From contig CAMGAM010000017.1 of NCBI GenBank assembly GCA_946007485.1, positions 1 to 14,812 on the forward strand: a stretch of 14,812 nt of DNA. Reading direction: 5' to 3'. Origin of the DNA: an uncultured Mycoplasmatota bacterium. GTDB lineage: Bacteria; Bacillota_I; Bacilli_A; RF39; UBA660. The notes under the pieces were generated by a model. That model saw only the letters and a program-made list of their open reading frames with translations, was not told the DNA's origin and did not search any database. The position numbers and the translations under genes are program-made. Of this stretch, positions 1 to 7,124 are shown one piece after another; the first letter of the stretch is position 1; each line of letters opens with the position of its first letter.

Positions 1-10
1 TAACTAACAA

Positions 11-15
11 CCTCC
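11..15 (-). promoter_or_regulatory. Possible ribosome binding site of a gene beginning left of the window
   Basis: The minus strand reads GGAGG here, 10 bases from the window edge. A perfect Shine-Dalgarno core so close to the edge suggests that a minus-strand gene starts just outside. The gene itself cannot be seen, and the spacing would be slightly long. If real, the hairpin unit at 158-250 lies in or before its leader. Confidence 0.3.
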
Positions 16-112
16 AAAATAAGTGATGAAGTCAGTATATGACAGAAATTGTAGTGAAGATAGGTACTTGGTTTTTAGACGCTTACGTAATTTGCAACAC
101 ACTTTATATACT

Positions 113-132
113 TAATACTCATATTTTCTATT
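113..132. repeat. 20-bp direct repeat, copy 1
   Basis: Positions 113-132 are identical over 20 bases to 1962-1981 and in the same orientation. The flanks differ. Both copies lie in gene-free stretches downstream (minus sense) of defence genes. The role is unknown, and chance cannot be excluded in AT-rich DNA. Confidence 0.5.
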
Positions 133-157
133 CACATTAATTTGGAATATTCACACC

Positions 158-198
158 AAAAAAGCTCTACCAACCTCAACCAAGGAGATTGCCGGAGC
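158..198 (-). terminator. Hairpin terminator/attenuator, repeat-unit copy A
   Basis: On the minus strand a stem with arms at 185-198 and 164-177 and a 7-base loop is followed by six T. The arm sequence (GCTCCGGCAATCTC) closely resembles those at 7929-7942 and 4071-4084. It lies only about 60 bases after a strong -10 box (230-235), so it would end a very short transcript or attenuate a gene further left. Confidence 0.75.
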
Positions 199-227
199 CA
201 CTTACATCTACAACTTAATAAACAAGG

Positions 228-250
228 AAATTATACCAATAAACATTATG
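228..250 (-). promoter_or_regulatory. Promoter block of repeat unit A (extended -10)
   Basis: The minus strand carries TGGTATAAT, an extended -10 box with TATAAT at 230-235. The 23 bases at 228-250 are identical to 7962-7984. A second shared block of 12 bases (212-223 and 7946-7957) follows at the same 4-base spacing, near the expected transcription start. No good -35 box is visible. Confidence 0.6.
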
Positions 251-266
251 CGATTCATGGTAACAT

Positions 267-303
267 AAAAAACCTAGCCTCACATCAACAAGGCTAGGTT
301 TTT
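267..303. terminator. Bidirectional rho-independent terminator
   Basis: A 10-bp stem (271-280 with 291-300, AACCTAGCCT and its complement) has a 10-base loop, with an A run on the left and a T run on the right. It can stop transcripts in both directions. In the minus sense it lies just beyond the structured RNA after the Abi_2 gene. Confidence 0.85.
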
Positions 304-339
304 ATTACCACATAATTTTCTCTAACTTCCTATAAAAAT

Positions 340-434
340 GAGAAAAGCATCACACACATAAGTGCATGATGCTTAAAACCTGAATCAACTTAGCTCGAAG
401 CCTCGTTGACCAACGTCATTAGCGCTGATTCCTT
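340..434 (-). ncRNA. Structured small RNA downstream of the Abi_2 gene (abiF-like candidate)
   Basis: A promoter (441-468) and a terminator hairpin (stem 345-352 with 367-374, then TTTT) delimit an RNA of about 95 nt. It contains no credible reading frame. Several helices can be drawn: GAATCA with TGATTC closes a domain, CGTT-GGTC-AACG forms a tetraloop hairpin, and TCAAC can instead pair with GTTGA, so a pseudoknot or alternative fold is possible. From memory, a conserved RNA motif named abiF has been reported beside Abi_2 genes. I could not align this RNA to that motif, so the family assignment is an inference. It could act as antitoxin, guide or cofactor for the HEPN protein encoded directly upstream. 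Confidence 0.65.
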
Positions 435-440
435 ATGTAT

Positions 441-468
441 ATTATACATGATTATTTCAAGTATTCAA
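441..468 (-). promoter_or_regulatory. Promoter of the small RNA, inside the 3' end of the Abi_2 gene
   Basis: On the minus strand, -35 TTGAAT (463-468), a 16-bp spacer and a consensus -10 TATAAT (441-446) are visible. The -35 box overlaps the last codons of the Abi_2 gene and the -10 box lies 6 bases after its stop. The expected start is near 434. The RNA can therefore be made independently of the protein mRNA. Confidence 0.7.
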
Positions 469-1396
469 TTAAAATAGATAAGTCCTCAATAAATTTAGTT
501 AGATTTTCTTCTTTTTTATACCAATCATGTCTATGAAATCTCTGAATTAATTTTTGACCTTGATTATATTGAAACTCTCCTAATAATTTACTTTGAATTA
601 ATTTATGGACATAAAACAAAGAAATTAGATCTACCATTTTTTCATAATACGTATCTTGATTTGAAATACCAATATTATTAGAAATTCCTTGAATAGCCCT
701 TGGTCTTTGATCCAATCTATCCGAATTAGAGAACAAATTGACCAATATAGGTGTATTATGGGCACAAGCATTCCTTATATTTTTACAGTAACGTAAAAGT
801 GAACTTATTTTCTTAAGCTTTTTGGTATTCTTTCTATTATCACAAAAATATTCAGTGAAGGCTGTTAATTCACCAAATGAAGCGATCTCTAAGAACACCC
901 AAACTGGTGGATTTTGAGAATATTTTCTACTCATTTCTTTCAAATATTGGTTACTTTTTAGATTCTTAATAGTCAATTCATATTGACGTGAGCCATAATC
1001 TGGTCCATTCCTAAAATCTTGAACAATTTTATATCCATCTTCATTAGGCAAATAATCAGAAATTCTATTTAGTAATAGGACTTTTACACCATGCTCAACA
1101 TCTAAGCACAACTCTAAAAGAAACTGTCTCAATTGCATATCAATAGCAGCAAGATCAGTTAAATATGCAAAATCTAAGTCCTCATACTTTCCATTTACAT
1201 CCTTTTTAAAATTTTTTCGATATGCAGCAAGTTTATAATAGTAATTTAAAGTTCTTAAACATTTTTTGGCATCATTTTCTGTCATATGATTAAATGTTAT
1301 ACCCTTGCTTTTAATATGGGCTATCAATTCTTCTGTAGTTAGTTTCTTTTTCATATAACTGCTCTTTCTTATTTCAATTTTAGCATTTTCGATCAT
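452..1396 (-). CDS. Abi_2 family (AbiD/AbiF-type) abortive infection protein, HEPN fold
   Basis: The 314-residue protein matches the Abi_2 family, which gives lactococci phage resistance by abortive infection and has a HEPN ribonuclease-like fold. Visible signs are the opening KKKLTTEELIAHIKSKGI, the DMQLRQFLLELCLDVEH helix (about 86-102), the W...FGELTAF segment (about 166-180), and the HEPN motif R-N-A-C-A-H at 208-213 (RxxxxH), the expected RNase site. An internal ATG at codon 15 (1354), directly before the conserved family start and behind a weak purine-rich stretch, may be the true start, because the first ATG has no clear Shine-Dalgarno. An extended -10 promoter lies upstream. A structured RNA with its own promoter follows at once, suggesting a protein-RNA pair. 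The target and trigger are unknown. Confidence 0.85.
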   Translation of the reverse strand: MIENAKIEIRKSSYMKKKLTTEELIAHIKSKGITFNHMTENDAKKCLRTLNYYYKLAAYRKNFKKDVNGKYEDLDFAYLTDLAAIDMQLRQFLLELCLDVEHGVKVLLLNRISDYLPNEDGYKIVQDFRNGPDYGSRQYELTIKNLKSNQYLKEMSRKYSQNPPVWVFLEIASFGELTAFTEYFCDNRKNTKKLKKISSLLRYCKNIRNACAHNTPILVNLFSNSDRLDQRPRAIQGISNNIGISNQDTYYEKMVDLISLFYVHKLIQSKLLGEFQYNQGQKLIQRFHRHDWYKKEENLTKFIEDLSILIEYLK

Positions 1397-1418
1397 TCGT
1401 TCGCATCTATTTAAAATA

Positions 1419-1426
1419 AGTATAGC
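1419..1426 (-). promoter_or_regulatory. Extended -10 promoter of the Abi_2 gene
   Basis: The minus strand reads TGCTATACT about 25 bases before the Abi_2 start, an extended -10 box. No convincing -35 box is present. It lies between the terminator at 1470-1495 and the gene, so the Abi_2 gene is probably transcribed on its own. Confidence 0.5.
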
Positions 1427-1469
1427 AGTTTCTGTAAAAAGAGCATAGAATTTAACAAAACTTTACACC

Positions 1470-1495
1470 AAAAAAGCATCCCCCAAGGGATGCTT
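1470..1495 (-). terminator. Rho-independent terminator after the 110-codon gene
   Basis: A 9-bp stem (1474-1482 with 1487-1495, AAGCATCCC and its complement) with a 4-base loop runs into six T on the minus strand. It begins 12 bases after the stop of the gene at 1508-1840. Confidence 0.9.
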
Positions 1496-1507
1496 CCTTC
1501 ATCTTCT

Positions 1508-1840
1508 CTACCCCACCGCCCCATTCGAAGCGTTAATCCAAGCAATAGTGTTACGTAATACCGTATCTTTCATTTTCGCTTGTATTTCATCAAGAGTATC
1601 CTTATTAGCCTTGATATATTCGGCCAAAGCTAATTGATAAAGAGCAATAAGCTGTGCTACGTATGCATTAGCATGCTTCATAAATAATGAATTATTGGCA
1701 TCTTCCCAGTATGAATCAGTGATATTTGCTTTAGTAAATTCCTTCTTAAAATCTTTAAAGGAATCTATATTTAATACAAGAACAGTATTTACCTTACTTC
1801 GATCAGATTCAGGAGTTTCAATTACTTGTTTAATGGGCAA
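1508..1840 (-). CDS. Hypothetical protein, possibly 5'-truncated
   Basis: I do not recognise this protein of up to 110 residues. It is soluble, has no signal peptide or membrane segment, and is mainly helical from about residue 45 (a long AYVAQLIALYQLALAEYIKANKDTLDEIQAKM stretch). A strong terminator follows it, which supports a real transcribed end. The start is doubtful. The only available start is a TTG at 1840 with no Shine-Dalgarno, and an in-frame stop lies nine codons further upstream. The piece may be the C-terminal part of a gene whose front was replaced by the AT-rich DNA at 1841-2027. It is flanked by Abi_2 and reverse transcriptase genes, but nothing shows that it shares their function. 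Confidence 0.5.
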   Translation of the reverse strand: MPIKQVIETPESDRSKVNTVLVLNIDSFKDFKKEFTKANITDSYWEDANNSLFMKHANAYVAQLIALYQLALAEYIKANKDTLDEIQAKMKDTVLRNTIAWINASNGAVG

Positions 1841-1943
1841 CGCAGCACTGTGTTGATCAATTTTTTAGATGATAGCACAGACGATAAGATTTACTTTTGT
1901 TATAAAAAGCACTGCATTGTGATTTTTTATTTAAATTACTGCT

Positions 1944-2013
1944 TTGTATACGTGCTAGTCATAATACTCATATTTTCTATTATTTGTTTTATATCCGATT
2001 CACGTTTATACAA
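1944..2013 (-). repeat. Inverted repeat downstream of the reverse transcriptase
   Basis: TTGTATACGTG at 1944-1954 is complementary to CACGTTTATACAA at 2001-2013 apart from a 2-base bulge, giving an 11-bp stem over a loop of about 46 bases. The loop contains the second copy of the 20-bp repeat (1962-1981). No terminator-like T run follows. It could be part of a structured RNA at the 3' end of the reverse transcriptase transcript. Confidence 0.4.
1962..1981. repeat. 20-bp direct repeat, copy 2
   Basis: Identical to 113-132 and in the same orientation. It lies within the loop of the inverted repeat 1944-2013. Confidence 0.5.
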
Positions 2014-2027
2014 GTGTTGACCATTCA

Positions 2028-3911
2028 TTAAATATCATTACTATTATAAATCTTAGACATATCTGTCAATAGAATATTTTTATTTAATAAATCTAAGTAA
2101 AATTGATTAATATCATGTTGATTAGCATATCTTTTAAAATCAGAGAAATCTAGGAATCTAGAACCTTTTTTAATTCTTCGAGCTTTATAAAAATTCATAA
2201 TTTCTTTTTGGAAAGTTAAATCATTTATATATCTTGAAAACAAGTCATACTTTAGTAGCCAATGATTATATGTAAAATATTTTTCATATGGCTGTTGCTT
2301 CTGATGATTCTTTCTTTCATTAATTTTTTTAAAGGATAAATAGTCATAGGATACTAATTTGTCTAAATGAGATAGCATTTTATATAATAGCTTTTTATTA
2401 TCTTTAGTTTTATTGTCTTTCAATCCAGCATTAATTAATAATATTAATGAAAAATCGTCAATATCTTCATTTTGAAATTCCGTTATTTTATCAAGAATTT
2501 GGATAATAAAATGCAAAGACAAGGATATATTAAACTTCGAAAAAAGTAATAAAATAGCATACGCTTCTTGGCTTTTACTATTTAAAATATTATTTTTAAG
2601 ATTATTTTTTAAACGATGAAAGAATTCTTTTTCTCTTAGTCTTTTTCGTAAATACTCTGTAACAATAAACTCATGTATTCTATTCTCTTTTAAATAAATA
2701 ATATTTAACATTTGGATAAAGTATACAATTAAACGCGGATCTAAAATAACTAGTTCCAGTAATTTATCAATAAAAGCTTTTCTATTTTTATTGCTTCCAT
2801 AGATAAACGCATTTAACAGGTTTTCTATGCCTCTATTACTTTTGATATTTTCAATAAAATATCTTAACGAAGTAAAAATTAATTTATCCGAGCCCTTTAT
2901 TTTTTCAATCATTTCATGATTAGCCATTAAGAAAAAATTATTAAGTTGTTTAGCAATGGTTTTAGGATCAGACAAATCAATTTGGTTTTCATAAAAATAA
3001 TTTATTAGTTTTGATGCTTCTCCAATATCTAAATAGGTAATAGATTTACATTTATTACTATTCAAAGCGATACTATACATGCTGGTAAGTTCTGACATTG
3101 TAGTCTTAATTCTTAACAGATCTTTGTCATTATTATAACCAAAGTAAATGTCATCAACATATCTAACAAATCCAACATCATTACCTAATCTAGTTCTAAG
3201 TTGCCTATCAAAACTAGCCATACATAGTTCCATAATAATTCTTGTCACTAAGCTACCTGTTGGAACGCCATGAGTTTCACTATCTTGGCATTGTTCAATT
3301 AATTTGTCCAATCTGTTCCCAAGATAACTCCAATCGTTTCTGTACACTTTACCTAAAAACTTATCTTCTATTAACCATACAATAGCATGAGTATAAAATG
3401 AATGATAAAAATTTGAAAAATCAGTTTTGTAAAATTTAGTATATCCAATCAATAATTGGTCCCTTATTTGAGAAGTTGTTTCAAAATTATATGGGCTTAT
3501 ATTAAAAAATCTAGACGTACTATTTTTATCCCTACTCAATATATTTATTTCTTGATCTTGGCTTTTTATTATTTCATCTACCAATTTACAGTATGAAAAA
3601 AGATTAGGAAATTTTAATACTCGACGTGTTTTATTATCTTTGGGGACAAAAAACTTTATTGCCTGTGTAGGTACATTTTTGTACTTATCAATGGATTGTT
3701 TTATTTCATCGATTTCTTTTGATATCTGATCCATATTAAAAAATTCAGGATCAATAAAATTAGCTTTACCATATAGAATTTCCGTATGATCATCTTTATC
3801 AATTTTTTTATTATAATTTTCTATGAAATCATAATATCCAAATTTCAGTAAATAATTCCAAGAAAATATTTTGTCATAAAAATTTTTTAATTCTTTACAG
3901 TCCTCAGCCAT
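2028..3911 (-). CDS. Abi-type reverse transcriptase, AbiA-like
   Basis: This 627-residue protein has a reverse transcriptase core in its first half and a long helical C-terminal region (about 300-627). Visible motifs are KFFVPKDNKTRRVLKFP (about 86-102), the motif A aspartate in YKTDFSNFYHSFYTH (D164), motif B HGVPTGSLVTR (about 214-224) and motif C YVDD at 251-254. The active site therefore looks intact. There is no maturase or endonuclease domain, which argues against a group II intron. Defence reverse transcriptases such as lactococcal AbiA (from memory about 628 residues), AbiK and the DRT families share this plan, and the length fits AbiA best. Some of these enzymes make untemplated DNA. 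The start is supported by GAGGA about 8 bases before the ATG. It is separated from the ATPase gene by a terminator, so it is a separate unit. Confidence 0.85.
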   Translation of the reverse strand: MAEDCKELKNFYDKIFSWNYLLKFGYYDFIENYNKKIDKDDHTEILYGKANFIDPEFFNMDQISKEIDEIKQSIDKYKNVPTQAIKFFVPKDNKTRRVLKFPNLFSYCKLVDEIIKSQDQEINILSRDKNSTSRFFNISPYNFETTSQIRDQLLIGYTKFYKTDFSNFYHSFYTHAIVWLIEDKFLGKVYRNDWSYLGNRLDKLIEQCQDSETHGVPTGSLVTRIIMELCMASFDRQLRTRLGNDVGFVRYVDDIYFGYNNDKDLLRIKTTMSELTSMYSIALNSNKCKSITYLDIGEASKLINYFYENQIDLSDPKTIAKQLNNFFLMANHEMIEKIKGSDKLIFTSLRYFIENIKSNRGIENLLNAFIYGSNKNRKAFIDKLLELVILDPRLIVYFIQMLNIIYLKENRIHEFIVTEYLRKRLREKEFFHRLKNNLKNNILNSKSQEAYAILLLFSKFNISLSLHFIIQILDKITEFQNEDIDDFSLILLINAGLKDNKTKDNKKLLYKMLSHLDKLVSYDYLSFKKINERKNHQKQQPYEKYFTYNHWLLKYDLFSRYINDLTFQKEIMNFYKARRIKKGSRFLDFSDFKRYANQHDINQFYLDLLNKNILLTDMSKIYNSNDI

Positions 3912-4050
3912 ATTAGATTCCTCATCAACGAAAAATTACCTTTTTTAGTCTCTTCAAAATATTGAGCTATAATTCTCACTAGAAACATTTATCCAATTAA
4001 ATAAAAACATAGTACTTCTAGCAGCTTTTAAAAACATGTCTACATCACCC

Positions 4051-4084
4051 AAAAAAACCAGTAACCTCTAGTCGAGATTACTGG
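4051..4084 (-). terminator. Terminator after the ATPase gene, hairpin-repeat copy C
   Basis: An 11-bp stem (CCAGTAATCTC at 4074-4084 with 4058-4068) with a 5-base loop and seven T follows the ATPase stop by about 20 bases. The arm GGCTCCAGTAATCTC is almost the same as in copies A and B. Here it lacks the promoter block and acts as an ordinary operon terminator. Confidence 0.9.
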
Positions 4085-4104
4085 AGCCACATCTTAACCA
4101 CTAT

Positions 4105-5613
4105 TTATTTCAACGTTCCAAAAACGCCATCAGTAATAGGGATCCTATTAATATCTTTCGTTAAATTTACTATCTGATTTGTAGCTATAATTATTTGATG
4201 CCCTTTAAAATGCTCTTTCAACATGGAAATTACTGAAGCTAAGTTAAGCCTATCCATTTCTTGAGAAGCAATAGAGTCTATAATTATAGGCAATTGTATT
4301 TTAAAGATTTTTTCTAAATATAAAAGAATCCCCAATCGATAAACTAAAACAGCCATAGTTCTATCAGCACCCGAAAATGGCATTTTTCTTCTTAGTAAAT
4401 TATTTTCTTTGATACTAAAATATTTACTACTTCCCTCAAATTCAAGGTCTTTAGCTAGTTCAACTATATTATTCCAAATATTAGTATAAGCACTACTATT
4501 AATCAGTTTATCTTTAAATTTGTTTTCCCATTTATTTTTCAGACCAGACATTTGTTGATGAACACTATCACTTTCTTCAAAACTTATCCCTGTTGATAAC
4601 ACAGATTTCTGAATTTTTTGATAATTATTATCAGCCTCTATAAGTTCTGTTTGTTTATCATCCTCAGTTATAGTCAGTAATAATGATCTATCCTTCTTTA
4701 AATCGTTTATTTCTTTTCCTAGCTTTTTCTCTAAATCAGAATAATATCCTTTATATCCTCTCAATTTAAAATTTAATCTTTTATCGTCTAAAAGATTATC
4801 TCTTGTTACAGGTATAATTTTGCCATTATGTTTAATATTTATAGCCAATTTATCAATCAAATCGTAAAAAGCTTCATAATCTTTTATGCTTTGTGAATAA
4901 ATTGCTTTTCTTTCCTTGACTCTTTCAAGTTCCAACGTTAATTGACTGATTTTATCAGAAATTTGTTGAGCTTTTTCTTGATTGCTATCATTTAAACTAA
5001 TATTTTTAGCAGTACCTATAAGTTTAGTTAACCCCATAGTGGCATCAGAGGCTGACGTATAATAACTCTTTCGTTTCAAGTATTTATCATAATCAACATT
5101 AACCCATGCTGCTAATAAAGCATCGATATTTATCTTATATGAAACACTGTCGTCATCCAATTGCTGTATTACAGACCCTCTATTCCAAGCATGATAACCA
5201 CTATCCTGCTCAAAATAAAAGTATCCAATTAATTGTTTATAGACGTCATCAACATCGGTAGTTATACTGCTAAATATACATTTTTCAATTTCTAACGCAT
5301 CATCAGGTAAGGACAAACTTTCCACAGTATGATCCTTATAGTGGAATTCTATTGTGTTTCTTTTTCTCACTATTGTAGAAAGATCAGATTGTTCTATTTC
5401 AATTTGAGTTTCTGCATATGAAGAATAAAATTCAGACGTAAGAGAGATATTATAACCTAATCCCCAAATAATAAAACGTATTAAAGAAGTTTTTCCTCTT
5501 GAATTGATACCATTAGAAGAAATTAAATTAATTTTAGTTTTATCAAAATAATACTTTTCTGAATGATCACCTGAAACATCTAAATACTTAATTGTTATAC
5601 TTTTAATTAGCAT
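4105..5613 (-). CDS. SMC/ABC-type ATPase of a nuclease-ATPase defence pair (LmuB-like)
   Basis: This 502-residue protein has the split layout of SMC-like ATPases. A Walker A motif G-I-N-S-R-G-K-T lies at 35-42. A coiled-coil-rich middle follows (about 205-345). Near the C-terminus are a signature-like FSGADRTM (413-420), Walker B LPIIIDS (441-447) and IIIATNQ (474-480). The residue after the Walker B aspartate is serine rather than glutamate, and no histidine is seen at the expected switch position, so hydrolysis may be slow or use another acid such as E452. The start overlaps the nuclease gene by 11 bases, implying translational coupling. Cap4-type nuclease plus SMC ATPase is the Lamassu arrangement, but at 502 residues it is short for LmuB. 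The Lamassu assignment is inferred; the ATPase call is firm. Confidence 0.75.
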   Translation of the reverse strand: MLIKSITIKYLDVSGDHSEKYYFDKTKINLISSNGINSRGKTSLIRFIIWGLGYNISLTSEFYSSYAETQIEIEQSDLSTIVRKRNTIEFHYKDHTVESLSLPDDALEIEKCIFSSITTDVDDVYKQLIGYFYFEQDSGYHAWNRGSVIQQLDDDSVSYKINIDALLAAWVNVDYDKYLKRKSYYTSASDATMGLTKLIGTAKNISLNDSNQEKAQQISDKISQLTLELERVKERKAIYSQSIKDYEAFYDLIDKLAINIKHNGKIIPVTRDNLLDDKRLNFKLRGYKGYYSDLEKKLGKEINDLKKDRSLLLTITEDDKQTELIEADNNYQKIQKSVLSTGISFEESDSVHQQMSGLKNKWENKFKDKLINSSAYTNIWNNIVELAKDLEFEGSSKYFSIKENNLLRRKMPFSGADRTMAVLVYRLGILLYLEKIFKIQLPIIIDSIASQEMDRLNLASVISMLKEHFKGHQIIIATNQIVNLTKDINRIPITDGVFGTLK

Positions 5614-6709
5614 CTTTCAAAGGCCCTTCTAGAATATAATTTATGTTATCTTCTTCTAACAAGAAGTGTTCAAGTGCATATTTAGTTAATTCAACTTTTT
5701 CCTTTTCAGTAATGTTTTCTAAATCAAAATATTTTACATACTTTTTATAAAATTTATTTATAAACTTAGTAGCATCATCCTCAAAATATTGATACTTATC
5801 CAAACTCTCTATATTTTCAAACTTATATAAATCCGCAAGTAATTCTCTATTAAAATCTTCCAAAGCAAAAGCTGACTCAACAGCCATCTTAAATCGATCA
5901 TACAATTTATTCCTTTGACTAATATTTAGTTTATGTCCCATTAAGTCTTCTGAATCAAAGGAGCTTTTAATAATTATTATTCCAAATAAGAAGTTATTTC
6001 TATCCATATAATATTTTTTGGAACCATTACTAAAAGATTTAGTCGTCCAATAGTCTCTTAATCTACTTATACTTACATTTATTGAATTTTTCTCTAAAAA
6101 ATCCTTAATAATTGTATCTAAATTGCTATATTTTATAGGATCATCTCTAAAATTTTGAAAATCACAATATCTAATAGAAACTTTATTTATAAAGTCATCC
6201 ACATAAGTATCAACATTTTTAACGGTTAAAGTTGTTTTAGGTTGTCCTTTTAATTTATTTGATTCTTTATTAACAAAGCTAGTAATTTTATCTCTTATTA
6301 TCTTTTTTTGACTTGTAGTAAGTTCATCACCATAAAATTCTCCAAATTTATTAAGTCTGAAATTTCCTTTTCCGCCTTTTTCTTTTCCAAGAGGATAGGG
6401 GAAATTGATATAGTACTTCAGAGTATTATTTTTATCTTGAATATAATCTTCAAACAAGCCAATCATAGCTGATGTTAATTTATCACTCCACCCAGTTTTT
6501 GTACTTTCTACAATAGGTACACCAGCATATGATTTTGCTTGAATCAAAATCTCGCTTCCATCATTTAAGCGTAATTGTACATCTTGTAATGGACCTTCGA
6601 TATTTATGTTTTTAATCTTATTTATATCTTTTAATGCTGCAATAATGCCAGATTCAACTTGAAATTGCCAGCCAAATTCTGATGCATTACCATTTCTATT
6701 TATACCCAT
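5603..6709 (-). CDS. PD-(D/E)XK nuclease, Cap4/DUF4297-like effector (LmuA-like)
   Basis: The 368-residue protein opens like the DUF4297/Cap4 nuclease family: EFGWQFQVESGIIAAL (about 11-26), then E38 and D43 in IEGPLQDVQL, then I-Q-A-K-S at 56-60. E-D-QxK is the PD-(D/E)XK pattern, with glutamine in the place of the usual acid, as is common in this family. The rest (about 110-368) is charged and helical with no second domain recognised, and no SAVED sensor is seen, so it is not a CBASS Cap4. It is the first gene of a two-gene operon with its own promoter, and its stop overlaps the ATPase start. In Lamassu the SMC ATPase restrains such a nuclease until infection. That role is inferred here. 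Confidence 0.75.
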   Translation of the reverse strand: MGINRNGNASEFGWQFQVESGIIAALKDINKIKNINIEGPLQDVQLRLNDGSEILIQAKSYAGVPIVESTKTGWSDKLTSAMIGLFEDYIQDKNNTLKYYINFPYPLGKEKGGKGNFRLNKFGEFYGDELTTSQKKIIRDKITSFVNKESNKLKGQPKTTLTVKNVDTYVDDFINKVSIRYCDFQNFRDDPIKYSNLDTIIKDFLEKNSINVSISRLRDYWTTKSFSNGSKKYYMDRNNFLFGIIIIKSSFDSEDLMGHKLNISQRNKLYDRFKMAVESAFALEDFNRELLADLYKFENIESLDKYQYFEDDATKFINKFYKKYVKYFDLENITEKEKVELTKYALEHFLLEEDNINYILEGPLKDAN

Positions 6710-6757
6710 TCTAATAATTATTCCTTATACCCACGCACAGTATTCAATAATTCAAAT

Positions 6758-6786
6758 TCTATAATTACTAATTAATATCAATTCAA
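6758..6786 (-). promoter_or_regulatory. Promoter of the nuclease-ATPase operon
   Basis: The minus strand shows -35 TTGAAT (6781-6786), a 17-bp spacer and -10 TATAGA (6758-6763). It lies between the terminator of the upstream gene and the nuclease start, so the pair is an independent unit. No operator symmetry is evident. Confidence 0.5.
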
Positions 6787-6803
6787 ATTTTAACTTTAAA
6801 TGA

Positions 6804-6837
6804 TAAAAAATAAAGACCGAATTTGAACAATTCGGTC
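6804..6837 (-). terminator. Terminator after the YozE-like gene
   Basis: The stem GACCGAATT/AATTCGGTC (6815-6823 with 6829-6837) with a 5-base loop is followed on the minus strand by TTTATTTTTT. It separates the small YozE-like gene from the nuclease-ATPase operon. Confidence 0.9.
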
Positions 6838-6854
6838 CCTTAACTTAAATCCCT

Positions 6855-7058
6855 TTATTCTTTATATTTTTCATAGGCTTCTTTTGCTGTATCTATAGCC
6901 GCAAAACTAGCTCTTTTACTTTCAAGATATTCCTCTATTGTTTTCCAATCTTTAGCTTCTTTTGGAAAGCTATCATCTGATTTTACATCTTTAGCTAAAT
7001 CTCCAAATGGATCATCATTTTCAAGATAATTGCTAATTAGCCATTTATAAAATGTCAT
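6855..7058 (-). CDS. YozE-like SAM-fold small protein
   Basis: The 67-residue protein matches the YozE SAM-like family of Firmicutes: the opening MTFYKWLISNYL, then a short acidic stretch (DDPFGDLAKDV), then SFPKEAKDWKTIEEYLES and a final helix ending AYEKYKE. Bacillus subtilis YozE is of similar size. The family has a four-helix sterile-alpha-motif-like fold and no established biochemical role. The start has a strong AAAGGAG 8 bases upstream. The gene lies 66 bases after the membrane protein gene and ends at a strong terminator, so the two may be cotranscribed. Family members are ordinary chromosomal genes, so a defence role should not be assumed. Confidence 0.8.
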   Translation of the reverse strand: MTFYKWLISNYLENDDPFGDLAKDVKSDDSFPKEAKDWKTIEEYLESKRASFAAIDTAKEAYEKYKE

Positions 7059-7124
7059 ATTTTTACTCCTTTATTATATAAACCAATTAATATTAACTAT
7101 TTCAAATCTATTGTAGATTCTAAT

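Noticed and set aside
1826..2020. A plus-strand frame of 64 codons with a hydrophobic C-terminal half, possibly a small membrane toxin
   Set aside because: It starts at a TTG without a ribosome site, overlaps the start of the minus-strand gene at 1508-1840, and its hydrophobicity is expected from very T-rich DNA. Nothing else supports it.
2028..3911. Group II intron or retron as the source of the reverse transcriptase
   Set aside because: There is no maturase or endonuclease domain after the RT core, no intron-like domain V hairpin was seen at the flanks, and the long helical C-terminus fits Abi-type enzymes instead.
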